Assembly: GCA_016720075.1 (NCBI GenBank)
Contig: JADJXW010000004.1
Coordinates: 212,536-276,535, forward strand
From: Pseudomonadota bacterium
GTDB taxonomy: Bacteria > Pseudomonadota > Gammaproteobacteria > Steroidobacterales > Steroidobacteraceae
Length of the DNA: 64,000 bases
Direction of reading: 5' to 3'
Shown piece after piece: positions 1 through 8,066 of this stretch. The translations under genes and the position numbers were made by a program. How positions within the stretch are numbered: the first letter of the stretch is position 1; each line of letters begins with the position of its first letter. The notes under the pieces were generated by a model. It searched no databases. It was not told where the DNA came from and saw only the letters and a list, made by a program, of their open reading frames with translations.

Positions 1-730
1 AATGCAGGCGGATCGCCTGTTCACCCGCGCGCTGGGAAACCTCGGCTATCTCTACCTGATCGAGGAACGCTACCCCGAGGCGGATCGGGCGCTGAGGCAA
101 TCACGCGAATTCGACCAACGGCACAAGTCGATGGATGACCTGGATCGCGCCGTGCTACTGAGCAACCTGGCTCATGCCGCCCACGGACTCGAGGATCTCG
201 ACAGCGCGGATCAATACTACGCCGAGGCCGAGGACGCCTATTCGGCACAGTTCCCCGATGGCAGCCCGGATTTCGCGATCCTGCTGAACAACCGCGCAAG
301 CGTGCAGGAGGCGCGCAACCAGCCTGCGGCCGCACTGGCTCTCTACCAGCGCTCCCTTGCCATGCGCCGAAGGGTGTTCGCCGGCGAGCACCCGATGATC
401 GTCGTGGCGCTTTCCAGCGTTGCGCGATTGTCCGCTGCTACCGGCGACCCGGCCGGCGCTCTGAGCGCCGCAATCGAAGCCGCACGCATGGCCGACCGTG
501 TGTACACGGCTCCCAATCGCTTCCATCCGTCGGTCTACGCTACGCTCGCCGCCGCTCAACTGGCCAACTCGGACCTGCGCGGTGCGACGACATCATTGCA
601 GACGTCGCTGAGGTTGCTGGCCACGATCGAGGATCCCCCGCCCAGCGTGGTTCGTTGGGTCGAGCGTGTGCGCGCCGACCTGTGCACCCAGCCGGATACA
701 TCCACCAACCCACCCTGCGTACCGCGCTGA
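1..730 (+). CDS. Tetratricopeptide-repeat protein, C-terminal part (cut by window edge)
   Basis: The frame is open from the first bases and stops at 728-730, giving at least 242 residues. The sequence is alpha-helical and Ala/Leu/Arg-rich, with repeated TPR-like helix pairs (GNLGYLYL, LSNLAHAAHGL, LNNRASVQEA) and the segment LYQRSLAMRRRVFAGEHP that is typical of TPR_10/TPR_12 repeats. No catalytic domain, signal peptide or certain start is visible; the Met at position 2 cannot be judged as a start. TPR arrays of this style often form the tail of bacterial Ser/Thr kinases or winged-helix sensors. A complete example lies at 30209-32823, so this may be the end of a similar protein. That last point is inference. 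Confidence 0.75.
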   Translation, partial: MQADRLFTRALGNLGYLYLIEERYPEADRALRQSREFDQRHKSMDDLDRAVLLSNLAHAAHGLEDLDSADQYYAEAEDAYSAQFPDGSPDFAILLNNRASVQEARNQPAAALALYQRSLAMRRRVFAGEHPMIVVALSSVARLSAATGDPAGALSAAIEAARMADRVYTAPNRFHPSVYATLAAAQLANSDLRGATTSLQTSLRLLATIEDPPPSVVRWVERVRADLCTQPDTSTNPPCVPR

Positions 731-775
731 AGCAGTCAGCAGCGCGAGCATTGGCGTTGGAAGAAAATTCGGTGC

Positions 776-1812
776 CTACGGAACCCTCGGTGGAGCCGGG
801 ACCGTCGATTCCGGCAACGGCCAGTTGCCATCGTACGGAGGCCAGTTCGGCACCGCGAGTCCTGCCGGCGGATAGAACATCGCCGTATACGTCGTGCGGA
901 TCTTCGCCTCATCGATCACGAACCACCAGCTGGCGGCATTGCGCGGAGTCGGCGAGCCCGGCTTGCGGATGAACACGCCGGTGGCCAGGACCACCTGCGC
1001 TTCCTCGTCAATGAGTGGCATCCGGCGCGCCGCGACCAACGCCGCGTTGAAGTTCTCGAGGCCCGCCACGCAGTCGCGGCTGCCAGCGCCGTTCTGCTGC
1101 GGACCCTGACCTCCCGCGGCCGGTGGCGGTGCCGCGCCCTGACCGGCCCGCGGCGGCGCAGGTGGCAGGAACGCGCCACCGGGCGCTGGCGAGCCATTTT
1201 CCGCGCGGCCACAGCCCTTGTGCGCGAGCGCGTTCGAACCGTCATGCGAGGTGATCGCGTCGAAGTAGCTGTCGACGATGCGCCCCAGCGTCGCGCGATC
1301 CACACGCTGCGCGGCAGGCACCGCGCTCATTCGCGGCGGATGCTGCTCGAGGTATTCGGGGTTGTGCAGGTTGGCGGGCGGGCTGCCGGGCTGCCGAGGG
1401 CCGTTCATCCCGGGATCATTCGCGCGGGCGATGTACCACTCGGCTTCGGTGAGCTTGCGATCCTCGACCCGCAGGCGGATCGTCACGATCGCAGCCTCGC
1501 TTCCCTCCATCACCGTACCGAAGAAGCCCGCCTGCCCCGTCACCGGATCGAAGTAGCGGCGCTGGACCTTGCCGAGCGCGGTCGCGCTCTGCCAGACCCT
1601 TTGCCCTGTGGGACATTGATCGCGTTCTCGGTCTGGCGGAAACCGATGACCAGCGGCGCCTTGCCCGGATCGTGCGCGACGACCGCCGCAAGATAGCGAT
1701 CGAGCATTGGACCCAGGCAGGTCCGATCACAGGCGTTCTGCGCGAGTGCGGAACTGGAGCCAGTGATGGTCACCAGAGCGGCGCACGCCGCCCACTTCGT
1801 GAATCGTGGCAT
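776..1812 (-). pseudogene. Exported NTF2-like/DUF8021-type protein, one frameshift
   Basis: Two minus-strand frames join into one protein. The first starts at ATG 1812, preceded by a strong purine-rich ribosome site (GGAGGGGGAG), and has a signal peptide ending SSALAQ followed by CDRTCLGPMLDRYLAAVVAHD. The second continues from about 1600 with SATALGKVQRRYFDPVTGQAGFFGTV and ends at 776. Adding one G to the GGG run near 1606 would restore KGVWQSATALG, so an assembly error is as likely as a real mutation. The pattern CD..CL..DRYLAA.VAHD..ENG.GLW..GQ.GFFGTV is common in secreted proteins of unknown function with an NTF2/SnoaL-like fold; naming DUF8021 is from memory. A Pro/Gly/Ala-rich insert fills the middle of the second part. 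Confidence 0.6.
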
Positions 1813-1876
1813 CGATCTCCCCCTCCAACTGGATTGTGCGTTTCGATCGGAGCCAGCATAACCCCTTGCCCCGGTT

Positions 1877-2950
1877 TTGTTGACAATCCATCCTCGAGCG
1901 CATGAGATCAGCGCACAGCACTGCCCGGGAGCAAGACATGCGACATCACTTCGGCAGTACCGCGACTTGTCCTGCGTGCTCGCCATGACAGCAACGCTGG
2001 CCTGCGGCGCAGAGCCTGTCGTCCAGCCTGTCGGAGCCATAGGGCCGCCCGCTGGCACGGGCAAGCACCCTGCCATTGCCGAGGCCCGCGAGGATCTGCG
2101 GGCTCATACGCTTTATCACCCGCAGCAGATGCCGGAGGCTCCGTTACCCGTGTTGATCTGGGGCAACGGGGGTTGTTCCGACAATGGACTCTCTCACAGC
2201 ATCTTCCTGAGAGAGGTCGCCTCGCATGGCTACTTCATCATCGCCCTGGGCTACCCGCGTACCGAGCCCGTGGTGCGTGCGCCGAATGCCCAGGCACCTG
2301 CGCGACCACCAGCCCCACCTGCCGGCGCCGCTGCGCCAGGTGCCGGGCAGCGGCGCGGACAGATCGGCGGCGGCGGCGAACTGCCATCTGACCCGAATGA
2401 AACCGATGCGACTGTCATCGCCCAGATGAACATGGCGCTCGACTGGGCGACTGCGATGAATGAGCTGTCCAGCAGCAAACTGCAGGGCCGCCTGGACATG
2501 ACCCGTGTCGCGGTTGCCGGGCACAGCTGTGGCGGGCTGCAGAGCATCAAGTTCTCGGCCGACCCGCGGATCAAGACCTCGATGATCTTCGACAGCGGCG
2601 TATACAACGTGCCGGGTGGCATGAGCCGAGTGAAGGTCAGCAAGTTCGACCTGCATTCCGTGCACGGCCCCGTTGCCTACATCACCGGGGGGCCGACCGA
2701 CCAGGCGCATCCCAATGCGATGGACGACGCGGGCCGCATCAAGCATGTACCGGTTTTCCTGGGCTGGCTGCCGGTGGGACATGGCGGCACGTTCTCCCAG
2801 CCCAATGGCGGAGACTGGGCCTCGATCGCCGTGAACTGGCTCGACTGGCAACTCAAGGGTGACGCCAGCGCCGGCAAGTGGTTCCTGGGCGCCGACTGCG
2901 GCTATTGCAGGGACGCCCGCTGGAAAGTGGAGTTCAATCCCGAGCGCTGA
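1877..2950 (+). CDS. Secreted alpha/beta hydrolase
   Basis: The body shows an alpha/beta-hydrolase core. The oxyanion-side strand is LPVLIWGNGGCSDNGLSHSIFLREVASHGYFIIALGYPR, given here only as a region (about 2143-2268). The nucleophile elbow is GHSCGG near 2520, and a late VGHGG carries a probable catalytic His near 2777. The family includes secreted esterases and chlorophyllase-like proteins; the substrate is unknown. The start is uncertain. The frame opens with TTG at 1877 and its first ATG is at 1985, but the best ribosome site (GGGAGCAAGAC) precedes an ATG at 1938 in another frame. One base change near 1960 would link that ATG to a good signal peptide (LSCVLAMTATLACGA). A low-complexity Pro/Ala/Gly insert lies at about 2290-2390. 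Confidence 0.75.
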   Translation: MLTIHPRAHEISAQHCPGARHATSLRQYRDLSCVLAMTATLACGAEPVVQPVGAIGPPAGTGKHPAIAEAREDLRAHTLYHPQQMPEAPLPVLIWGNGGCSDNGLSHSIFLREVASHGYFIIALGYPRTEPVVRAPNAQAPARPPAPPAGAAAPGAGQRRGQIGGGGELPSDPNETDATVIAQMNMALDWATAMNELSSSKLQGRLDMTRVAVAGHSCGGLQSIKFSADPRIKTSMIFDSGVYNVPGGMSRVKVSKFDLHSVHGPVAYITGGPTDQAHPNAMDDAGRIKHVPVFLGWLPVGHGGTFSQPNGGDWASIAVNWLDWQLKGDASAGKWFLGADCGYCRDARWKVEFNPER

Positions 2951-2977
2951 GGGTCGGAAGAGTCGGGGCCTTGCGAT

Positions 2978-4180
2978 TCAGGGCGCCGGCTCGATACGCA
3001 GCAATGCACCATCGTCCTCGTCCGTGAGCAGATAGAGCAATCCATCGGGCCCCTGGCGGACCTCGCGGATACGCTGGCGGAATTCCCTCAGCAGGGATTC
3101 GCGCCGGATCTCCTCGGTCTTTTCATTGAACACGATGCGTTGCAGGTGCCCCGTGCCCGGGATGCGGCCTTCCATCAGTCCGCCGACGAACACATTGCCT
3201 TTCCACGCCGGAAACTTGTCGCCGGTGTAAACGGCCATTCCGGCAACCGCGATGGCCGGCACCCAGAACACCAGCGGCGGCTCAATTCCCGCGCGGGTCG
3301 GATGCTCTGAGATGCGTCTGCCGGAGTAGTCCCGACCAAAGCTGACCTGCGGCCATCCGTAATCCCGCCCGGGCAGGAGGATGTTGATCTCGTCGCCACC
3401 ATTGGGGCCATTTTCGTGCTGCCACATCTGGCCGGTGCCCGGGTGTGAGATCAGGCCGAGCGTGTTGCGGTGGCCCAGCGTGTAGATCTCCGGCCGATAA
3501 CCCTCTCGGCCCACGAAGGGATTGTCAGGCGGCACGGAACCGTCATCGTTCAGACGCAGAACCTTGCCACGCAGGCTCCTGAAATCCTGTGCGACGTTGG
3601 CGATGTCGTCCTGGGACCGACCGCCAGTCGAAAAATAGACCTTGCCGTCTGGTCCGAAGGCAACACGGCCGTTCAGTCCCGAGTTGCCAGCGTAGGCGTC
3701 AGGAACGAGAAGGTCCTTCACGTCCAGCAGCGCGTGACCTTCGAGCCGGCCCCGCGCGAGTGCCGGGGCGCCCATCCCGTCCCCCACCGGCTTGGTGTAG
3801 GTGAAATAGACCAGGCGATTGCGCTCGAACTGCGGATGCAGCGCGACATCCATCAGCCCGCCGTTGCCGTCAGTCCGGATCTGCGGCAATCCGGAGATGT
3901 GCTGCGGATCCAGCACGCCATTGCGTACGAAGCGCAGGCGGCCTGCCCGCTCGGTGATCAGCAGCGTGTTGTCTGGAAGGAACGCGATGGCCCAGGGATG
4001 CGAAAGCCCCTTCGTCACGACACTCAGGCGAATCTTGTGCTGCTCCGCCGTGTCGATCACCCAGGGCCCCGCTCCCAACGGCGGGACTGGCACGCCCACG
4101 GGCGGTTGTTGTGCAGGACTGAGGGTGGCGCTGACCAGCAGCAGCACCGCGGTCCAGATCAATGATTGCTTGCCTCTCAT
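2978..4180 (-). CDS. PQQ-dependent sugar (aldose) dehydrogenase family protein
   Basis: The 400-residue protein has a signal peptide (residues 1-23, ending SPAQ) and the GSDH beta-propeller signatures of YliI/Asd-type soluble dehydrogenases: HPWAIAFLPD, LLITERAGRL, GGLMDVALHP, FSTGGRSQDD, LGHRNTLGL and the long NGPNGGDEINILLPGRDYGWP region. Such enzymes oxidise aldoses in the periplasm using pyrroloquinoline quinone and pass electrons to the respiratory chain. The length is near normal for the family. It is convergent with the hydrolase that ends at 2950 and divergent from the gene starting at 4341, with about 160 bp between for two promoters. No PQQ synthesis genes are in view. The substrate cannot be told from sequence alone. 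Confidence 0.85.
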   Translation of the reverse strand: MRGKQSLIWTAVLLLVSATLSPAQQPPVGVPVPPLGAGPWVIDTAEQHKIRLSVVTKGLSHPWAIAFLPDNTLLITERAGRLRFVRNGVLDPQHISGLPQIRTDGNGGLMDVALHPQFERNRLVYFTYTKPVGDGMGAPALARGRLEGHALLDVKDLLVPDAYAGNSGLNGRVAFGPDGKVYFSTGGRSQDDIANVAQDFRSLRGKVLRLNDDGSVPPDNPFVGREGYRPEIYTLGHRNTLGLISHPGTGQMWQHENGPNGGDEINILLPGRDYGWPQVSFGRDYSGRRISEHPTRAGIEPPLVFWVPAIAVAGMAVYTGDKFPAWKGNVFVGGLMEGRIPGTGHLQRIVFNEKTEEIRRESLLREFRQRIREVRQGPDGLLYLLTDEDDGALLRIEPAP

Positions 4181-4340
4181 GCGATCTCCATCTGGATGGC
4201 TCGACCCGGCTCAGGCCCGGCCAACGAAAATAGACCAGGGTGCAGCCCGCCAGGGCGAACCGCCACCACATGGGGTCGAAGAGCAGACTGTTGTGCTAAC
4301 TTGCGCGCGGAGCACCCCTTCACGACCAAGGCTGACGGCG

Positions 4341-5954
4341 ATGTCCTTATTTACACTCAGGAAGGGACTGGTCACCGTCCTGCTCGCCGGTTCTCTGATT
4401 GCATCGGCACAGGACGCGGCGCCGGTTTACGCCGCCCTCGACCCGCGCGGTTCGTTCCCGGCCGTGGAACGGGTGCCGCTCGCAGCGCGGCTGCCGACAC
4501 TCGCCGGCAAGCGCATCTACATCGTCATGTCGTGGCCGAGCGGCTCGGGCATGGACCAGGTGGCAAAGGACATCGCCGCCTCCCTCGAAACCCGGCACAA
4601 GGCCAGCGGAGCGGTGATAAAGAACCGCAATACGCGCTATTCGGAAGACGACCCCGAGCTCTGGAAAGAGATGAAACAGGGCGCGGACGGTTACATCTAC
4701 ATCGGCGCGGCCTCTTCCTCGACCACGTCGTACGTATTCAAGTGGAGCACTCATCTCGAGCAGATCGGCCTCCCGGGGGGCGCCGCCTATTTCGACCAGC
4801 TCGAAAGCGTTCGCGAAACCACGCAGGCGCGCGAGGGCGCACAGATCCGCGGCGCGGCCTTCTCCTATCCCGTCGATGCGATGGACCGCACGCGATATGC
4901 CAATGCGATCGAGCAGACGATCGCCACGCTCACTGCCGCGCTGACGACGACTGAACGCGCAACGGGCACCATCGCACCCGCGCCCCGGCCCGAGATCGCC
5001 GCAAGTGGAAGCCTCGCCGAAATCCAGCGTGTGTTCCACGAGAAGGGCTTCACGGATGGCCTGCCCATCATTCCGCCGACCCGGGAAGCAGTCGCCGCCA
5101 TGCTGAAGGGCACCAGCCACTCACCCGATGAGGTCGTCGCCAGGGGCTTCATGCCCGAGGGGCTTGGCGTGACGGTGCGGCAGGTGGCGATCAACGCGGT
5201 GATGGCCGGCTGCCTGCCGGAGCAGATGCCGGTGCTGCTGGCGACGATCGAGGCGTACCAGAAGTTCAACCTCAATTCGATGCTGCGCTCGACCAACTCG
5301 TTCGCGTTCATGCAGGTGGTCAATGGACCGATTGCCAGGACCCTGAAGATGAATTCAGGCGTCAACGCGGTCGGGCCAGGCAACCAGGCGAATGCGACGA
5401 TGGGCCGCGCACTGCGACTTTTCATCACCAACCTCGGCGGCGGCGCGCCAGGCTTGAACATCATGGCGGTGATCGGCGCCAATTCGAATTACAGCTTCAT
5501 GTTTGCTGAGAACGAAGAGCAGAGCCCGTGGGAACCTCTCAGCGTGACGCAGGGATTCAGGAAGGAAGACAGCACGCTGACATTCTTCAGCGGCGGCTGG
5601 GCGCATTCAGGCAACTACGGGCTGGGAACAGAATTGGCCGACGTACCAGCCGACCTCGCCCGATACCAGCTGCCGAGCGGCGCCGTGCTGATCATTTCGC
5701 CCCAACGCGCCGCGGCGTTGTCCCACCAGGGGATGAGCAAGGACGATGTGCGCAGGTTCCTGCAACAGAATGCGACGAGACCAGCGCGCGAAGTGCGCGG
5801 TTCGCAGAATCAGGCCGGAAGTGGCGATGCTTCAGTGCAGGTGTTCAAGCCAGGCACGATCGACGTGGTCGTGGCGGGCGGGGACGCCGCCCCCATGATG
5901 CAGGCCTGGCACATGTATCGCCCGCAGACCGTTTCCATCGACAAATGGCGGTGA
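4341..5954 (+). CDS. UGSC-family-like exported protein lacking the UGSC motif
   Basis: The start ATG at 4341 gives 537 residues with a signal peptide (FTLRKGLVTVLLAGSLIASAQ). Residues about 55-215 resemble the UGSC (seleno)protein fold: GKRIYIVMSWPSGSGMDQ, then ADGYIYIGAASSSTTSYVFKW. The family's Sec/Cys-Gly-Ser-Cys site would fall at residues 125-128, which here read SSST. A second domain begins near residue 225 with KGFTDGLPIIPPTREAVAAML and GLGVTVRQVAINAVMAGC, a domain usually fused to this family. The function is unknown; redox chemistry at the UGSC site has been assumed, and its loss would argue against it here. It heads a tight cluster with 5962 (7 bp gap) and 6354 (8 bp gap). The UGSC assignment is from memory of the family. 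Confidence 0.65.
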   Translation: MSLFTLRKGLVTVLLAGSLIASAQDAAPVYAALDPRGSFPAVERVPLAARLPTLAGKRIYIVMSWPSGSGMDQVAKDIAASLETRHKASGAVIKNRNTRYSEDDPELWKEMKQGADGYIYIGAASSSTTSYVFKWSTHLEQIGLPGGAAYFDQLESVRETTQAREGAQIRGAAFSYPVDAMDRTRYANAIEQTIATLTAALTTTERATGTIAPAPRPEIAASGSLAEIQRVFHEKGFTDGLPIIPPTREAVAAMLKGTSHSPDEVVARGFMPEGLGVTVRQVAINAVMAGCLPEQMPVLLATIEAYQKFNLNSMLRSTNSFAFMQVVNGPIARTLKMNSGVNAVGPGNQANATMGRALRLFITNLGGGAPGLNIMAVIGANSNYSFMFAENEEQSPWEPLSVTQGFRKEDSTLTFFSGGWAHSGNYGLGTELADVPADLARYQLPSGAVLIISPQRAAALSHQGMSKDDVRRFLQQNATRPAREVRGSQNQAGSGDASVQVFKPGTIDVVVAGGDAAPMMQAWHMYRPQTVSIDKWR

Positions 5955-5961
5955 ACAACCC

Positions 5962-6345
5962 GTGAAGATCTCGCAACACTGTTCTGGGGTGGCGCTTGCG
6001 GTGCTGCTGCTTTGCACGCCCTGCCAGGCACCAGCGCACCATTCATTCGCCATGTTCGATCGCGAGCATACCCAGGTGATCTCCGGGGTGATCCGCGAGT
6101 TCCAATGGACGAATCCACACACGTGGATCCAGGTCATCGTCACGGACGCTGGCGGCAAGCAGGTGGAATGGAGCCTGGAAGGCGGCAGCCCGGGCATCCT
6201 CGGCCGCAATGGCTGGAAGCGCACGTCGCTGAAGCCAGGCGAGAAGGTCACCGTCGAGATCTACCCTCTCAAGAGCGGTGAGCCTGGCGGAAGCTTCATC
6301 GAGGTGACAAGGGCCGACGGGTCGAAGCTTTATTACCATGGTTAG
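5962..6345 (+). CDS. DUF6152 family exported protein
   Basis: A GTG start at 5962 lies 7 bp after the previous stop. The 127-residue product has a signal peptide ending QAPAHH and the hallmark HHSFAMFDREH at the mature N-terminus, followed by GVIREFQWTNPHTWIQV and a WSLEGGSPGILGRNGWKR loop. These are typical of the DUF6152 family of small periplasmic beta-sandwich proteins. The function is unknown. The conserved HHSF at the new N-terminus suggests metal or cofactor binding, but that is inference. A paralogue lies at 10476-10959, also directly downstream of an exported protein gene, so the pairing is repeated within the window. Confidence 0.85.
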   Translation: MKISQHCSGVALAVLLLCTPCQAPAHHSFAMFDREHTQVISGVIREFQWTNPHTWIQVIVTDAGGKQVEWSLEGGSPGILGRNGWKRTSLKPGEKVTVEIYPLKSGEPGGSFIEVTRADGSKLYYHG

Positions 6346-6353
6346 ACCTGCCC

Positions 6354-7151
6354 ATGTCTAGACTGACAATGGCCTGCGGATTCGCCGCTCTGTTGGCATT
6401 GATGGCCTCCGACCTGCGAGCAGCAGCACCCACCCCCAGTGCGGCCGTTCCGTTCGACCTATCCGGCGTGTGGATGAATGACAACACGCTGGATGAGCGC
6501 ATGAAACGCGAAGGCCGCACGCGCCAGACTGCAGAGGAACTGCGCGCCGGCGCCGCGACGCCTGAGGCGCCGCCGCTGACACCGCGCTATCTGGAGATCT
6601 ACCAGCGCATGCAAGCCGAGACCCGGCGACTTGCGGAAGGCACCGCCACCTGCGAGTGGCCCGGGATGCCGACGATCATGACCTACCCCTACCCTTTCGA
6701 GATCCTGAGCACTCCAGACCGCATCACCTTCCTGTTCGAGGCAGAGAGCCAGGTGCGCCGCATATTCCTGAACCGCACCAGGCATCTGGGCGCGGACGAC
6801 CTGGACCCCTCCTACAACGGCGACTCCATTGGCCGCTGGGAAGGCACCACGCTGGTCATCGACACGATTGGATTCAACACTCGCCGGCCGGTCCGCGGCC
6901 TGCCGCACAGCGAGCAGATGAGGATAGTCGAGCGCATCAAGCCGATCGACAGCAACACGATCAGCAACCAGATCACCATTACCGACCCGGAAGCTTTCAC
7001 GCGGCCGATGATCATCAATGTCCAGTACTCACGGCGACCGGACTGGCGCATTCGAGAGTATTCCTGCGCCGAAAACAACCGTGATGCCCCCGATGCCGAG
7101 GGACAACGCACCGGTGGCGTCGTGGCGGCGCCTGCGACAACGGCCCCCTGA
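6354..7151 (+). CDS. Exported protein of unknown function, GDSIGRWEG family
   Basis: The start ATG at 6354 follows the DUF6152 gene by 8 bp, so the three genes 4341-7151 are probably one transcript. The 265-residue protein begins with a signal peptide (MACGFAALLALMASDLRAAA) and continues with FDLSGVWMND, a form common at the mature start of this family. Later come EWPGMPTIMTYPYPFEIL, YNGDSIGRWEGTTLVIDTIGFN and an RIVERIKPIDSNTI-type strand. The second half resembles the protein at 9451-10479, which has GDTIGFWDGDKLVVNS in the same place. Such proteins are abundant beside DUF6152 genes in environmental proteobacteria, but no activity is established that I know of. Confidence 0.75.
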   Translation: MSRLTMACGFAALLALMASDLRAAAPTPSAAVPFDLSGVWMNDNTLDERMKREGRTRQTAEELRAGAATPEAPPLTPRYLEIYQRMQAETRRLAEGTATCEWPGMPTIMTYPYPFEILSTPDRITFLFEAESQVRRIFLNRTRHLGADDLDPSYNGDSIGRWEGTTLVIDTIGFNTRRPVRGLPHSEQMRIVERIKPIDSNTISNQITITDPEAFTRPMIINVQYSRRPDWRIREYSCAENNRDAPDAEGQRTGGVVAAPATTAP

Positions 7152-7214
7152 ATTTCCTGGCGTGAGCTCGGTCGCCCCAACTGCGGGCACCCGATCACTG
7201 CGCAGCGGCTGGCC

Positions 7215-7721
7215 CTACTTCTGTCCTGGGTGCACCGTGAATGGACTCGCGTCGAAGGGATCATCCAGGCGCCCAAGCGCCTGCATCTCTTGCCCTGTCT
7301 TGTGGATCTCTGCCTGGAGAGAATTCAGCGTTTCGACCGAAAGCCAGCTCTTGCTCGTGTACTCCAACTCAACCATCTGCAGGCAGTTGGCAAGATTGTT
7401 CACGTGGTGCTGCACCTTGTGCATGGTCTGCCGCAGAGTCTTCTGCTTTTCCTCGCGAATCACCAGTGTGCGCTCACGCTCCAGCGCATCGTGCAGCTCG
7501 CGGTTCAGCCTCTGAAACAGCGCCGTCATCGGAACTGACACGATCAGGGAACACAGGAACGCCGTGAGAAGGTAGTCCGTGCGCACGCTCCCATGGATCG
7601 CGAGGCTGATCGCCGTCGTAATCACAAGAGAACTCGCCACCGCGATGGCGACATAGAGCGCACGCTCCTGAAGGATGTGCACCCTGTGGCGCGCTGGATA
7701 GATGCTGATCTCGAAGGGCAT
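7215..7721 (-). CDS. Small membrane protein with histidine-kinase-like dimerisation helix
   Basis: The 168-residue protein starts at ATG 7721. It has two transmembrane helices (about residues 22-42 and 50-68, YVAIAVASSLVITTAISLAI and YLLTAFLCSLIVSVPMTALF). A charged coiled segment follows (ELHDALERERTLVIREEKQ), then HKVQHHVNNLANCLQMVELE. The HHVNNL stretch resembles the phosphoacceptor helix of some histidine kinases, yet no ATPase domain follows. It could be a kinase remnant or a free-standing membrane dimerisation module. It is convergent with the gene ending at 7151. Confidence 0.55.
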   Translation of the reverse strand: MPFEISIYPARHRVHILQERALYVAIAVASSLVITTAISLAIHGSVRTDYLLTAFLCSLIVSVPMTALFQRLNRELHDALERERTLVIREEKQKTLRQTMHKVQHHVNNLANCLQMVELEYTSKSWLSVETLNSLQAEIHKTGQEMQALGRLDDPFDASPFTVHPGQK

Positions 7722-8066
7722 GTACTACCTCGCGCAAGGGCTTCGCCGCAGGGCGAACTCGCTGCTCGCGAGCTCCGCTCGTCACTCAATTGCCTGAGTT
7801 CGACTACCTGGCGTACCCGTTCACTCCCGGTTCTGTTCTGTTCCAGCGCCCGCCAGTTTCCGCATCTGCCGGATTTCCTGCGAGAGCGGGAAGTCCAAGC
7901 CGTCAAGGATACCGTCGAATGCCCGCCGCTGTGTAGAGCCGGCGCCTGCGACATCACACGATGATGGCGCGCGAAGGGCTGCATGCCCTGCCGAGCAGGC
8001 AGCGGCAAGCAGGAAGCATGATCCGCGGCGATATGCTATACCGCTGACAAATTCGGGGTGGGAAGC
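7722..8066. other. Intergenic stretch without a confident gene
   Basis: About 345 bp lie between two divergent genes and should hold both promoters. A minus-strand frame ending near 7821 (DGILDGLDFPLSQEIRQMRKLAG) looks protein-like but has no credible start and overlaps the 8067 gene, so it is not called. No repeat or RNA signal was recognised. Confidence 0.4.

Noticed and set aside
2144..2851. Long antisense frame opposite the alpha/beta hydrolase
   Set aside because: It is a codon-bias shadow; the plus strand carries clear family motifs.
7821..8008. Minus-strand frame with DGILDGLDFPLSQEIRQMRKLAG
   Set aside because: It looks protein-like but has no credible start, overlaps the oppositely transcribed 8067 gene upstream, and matches nothing I recognise.
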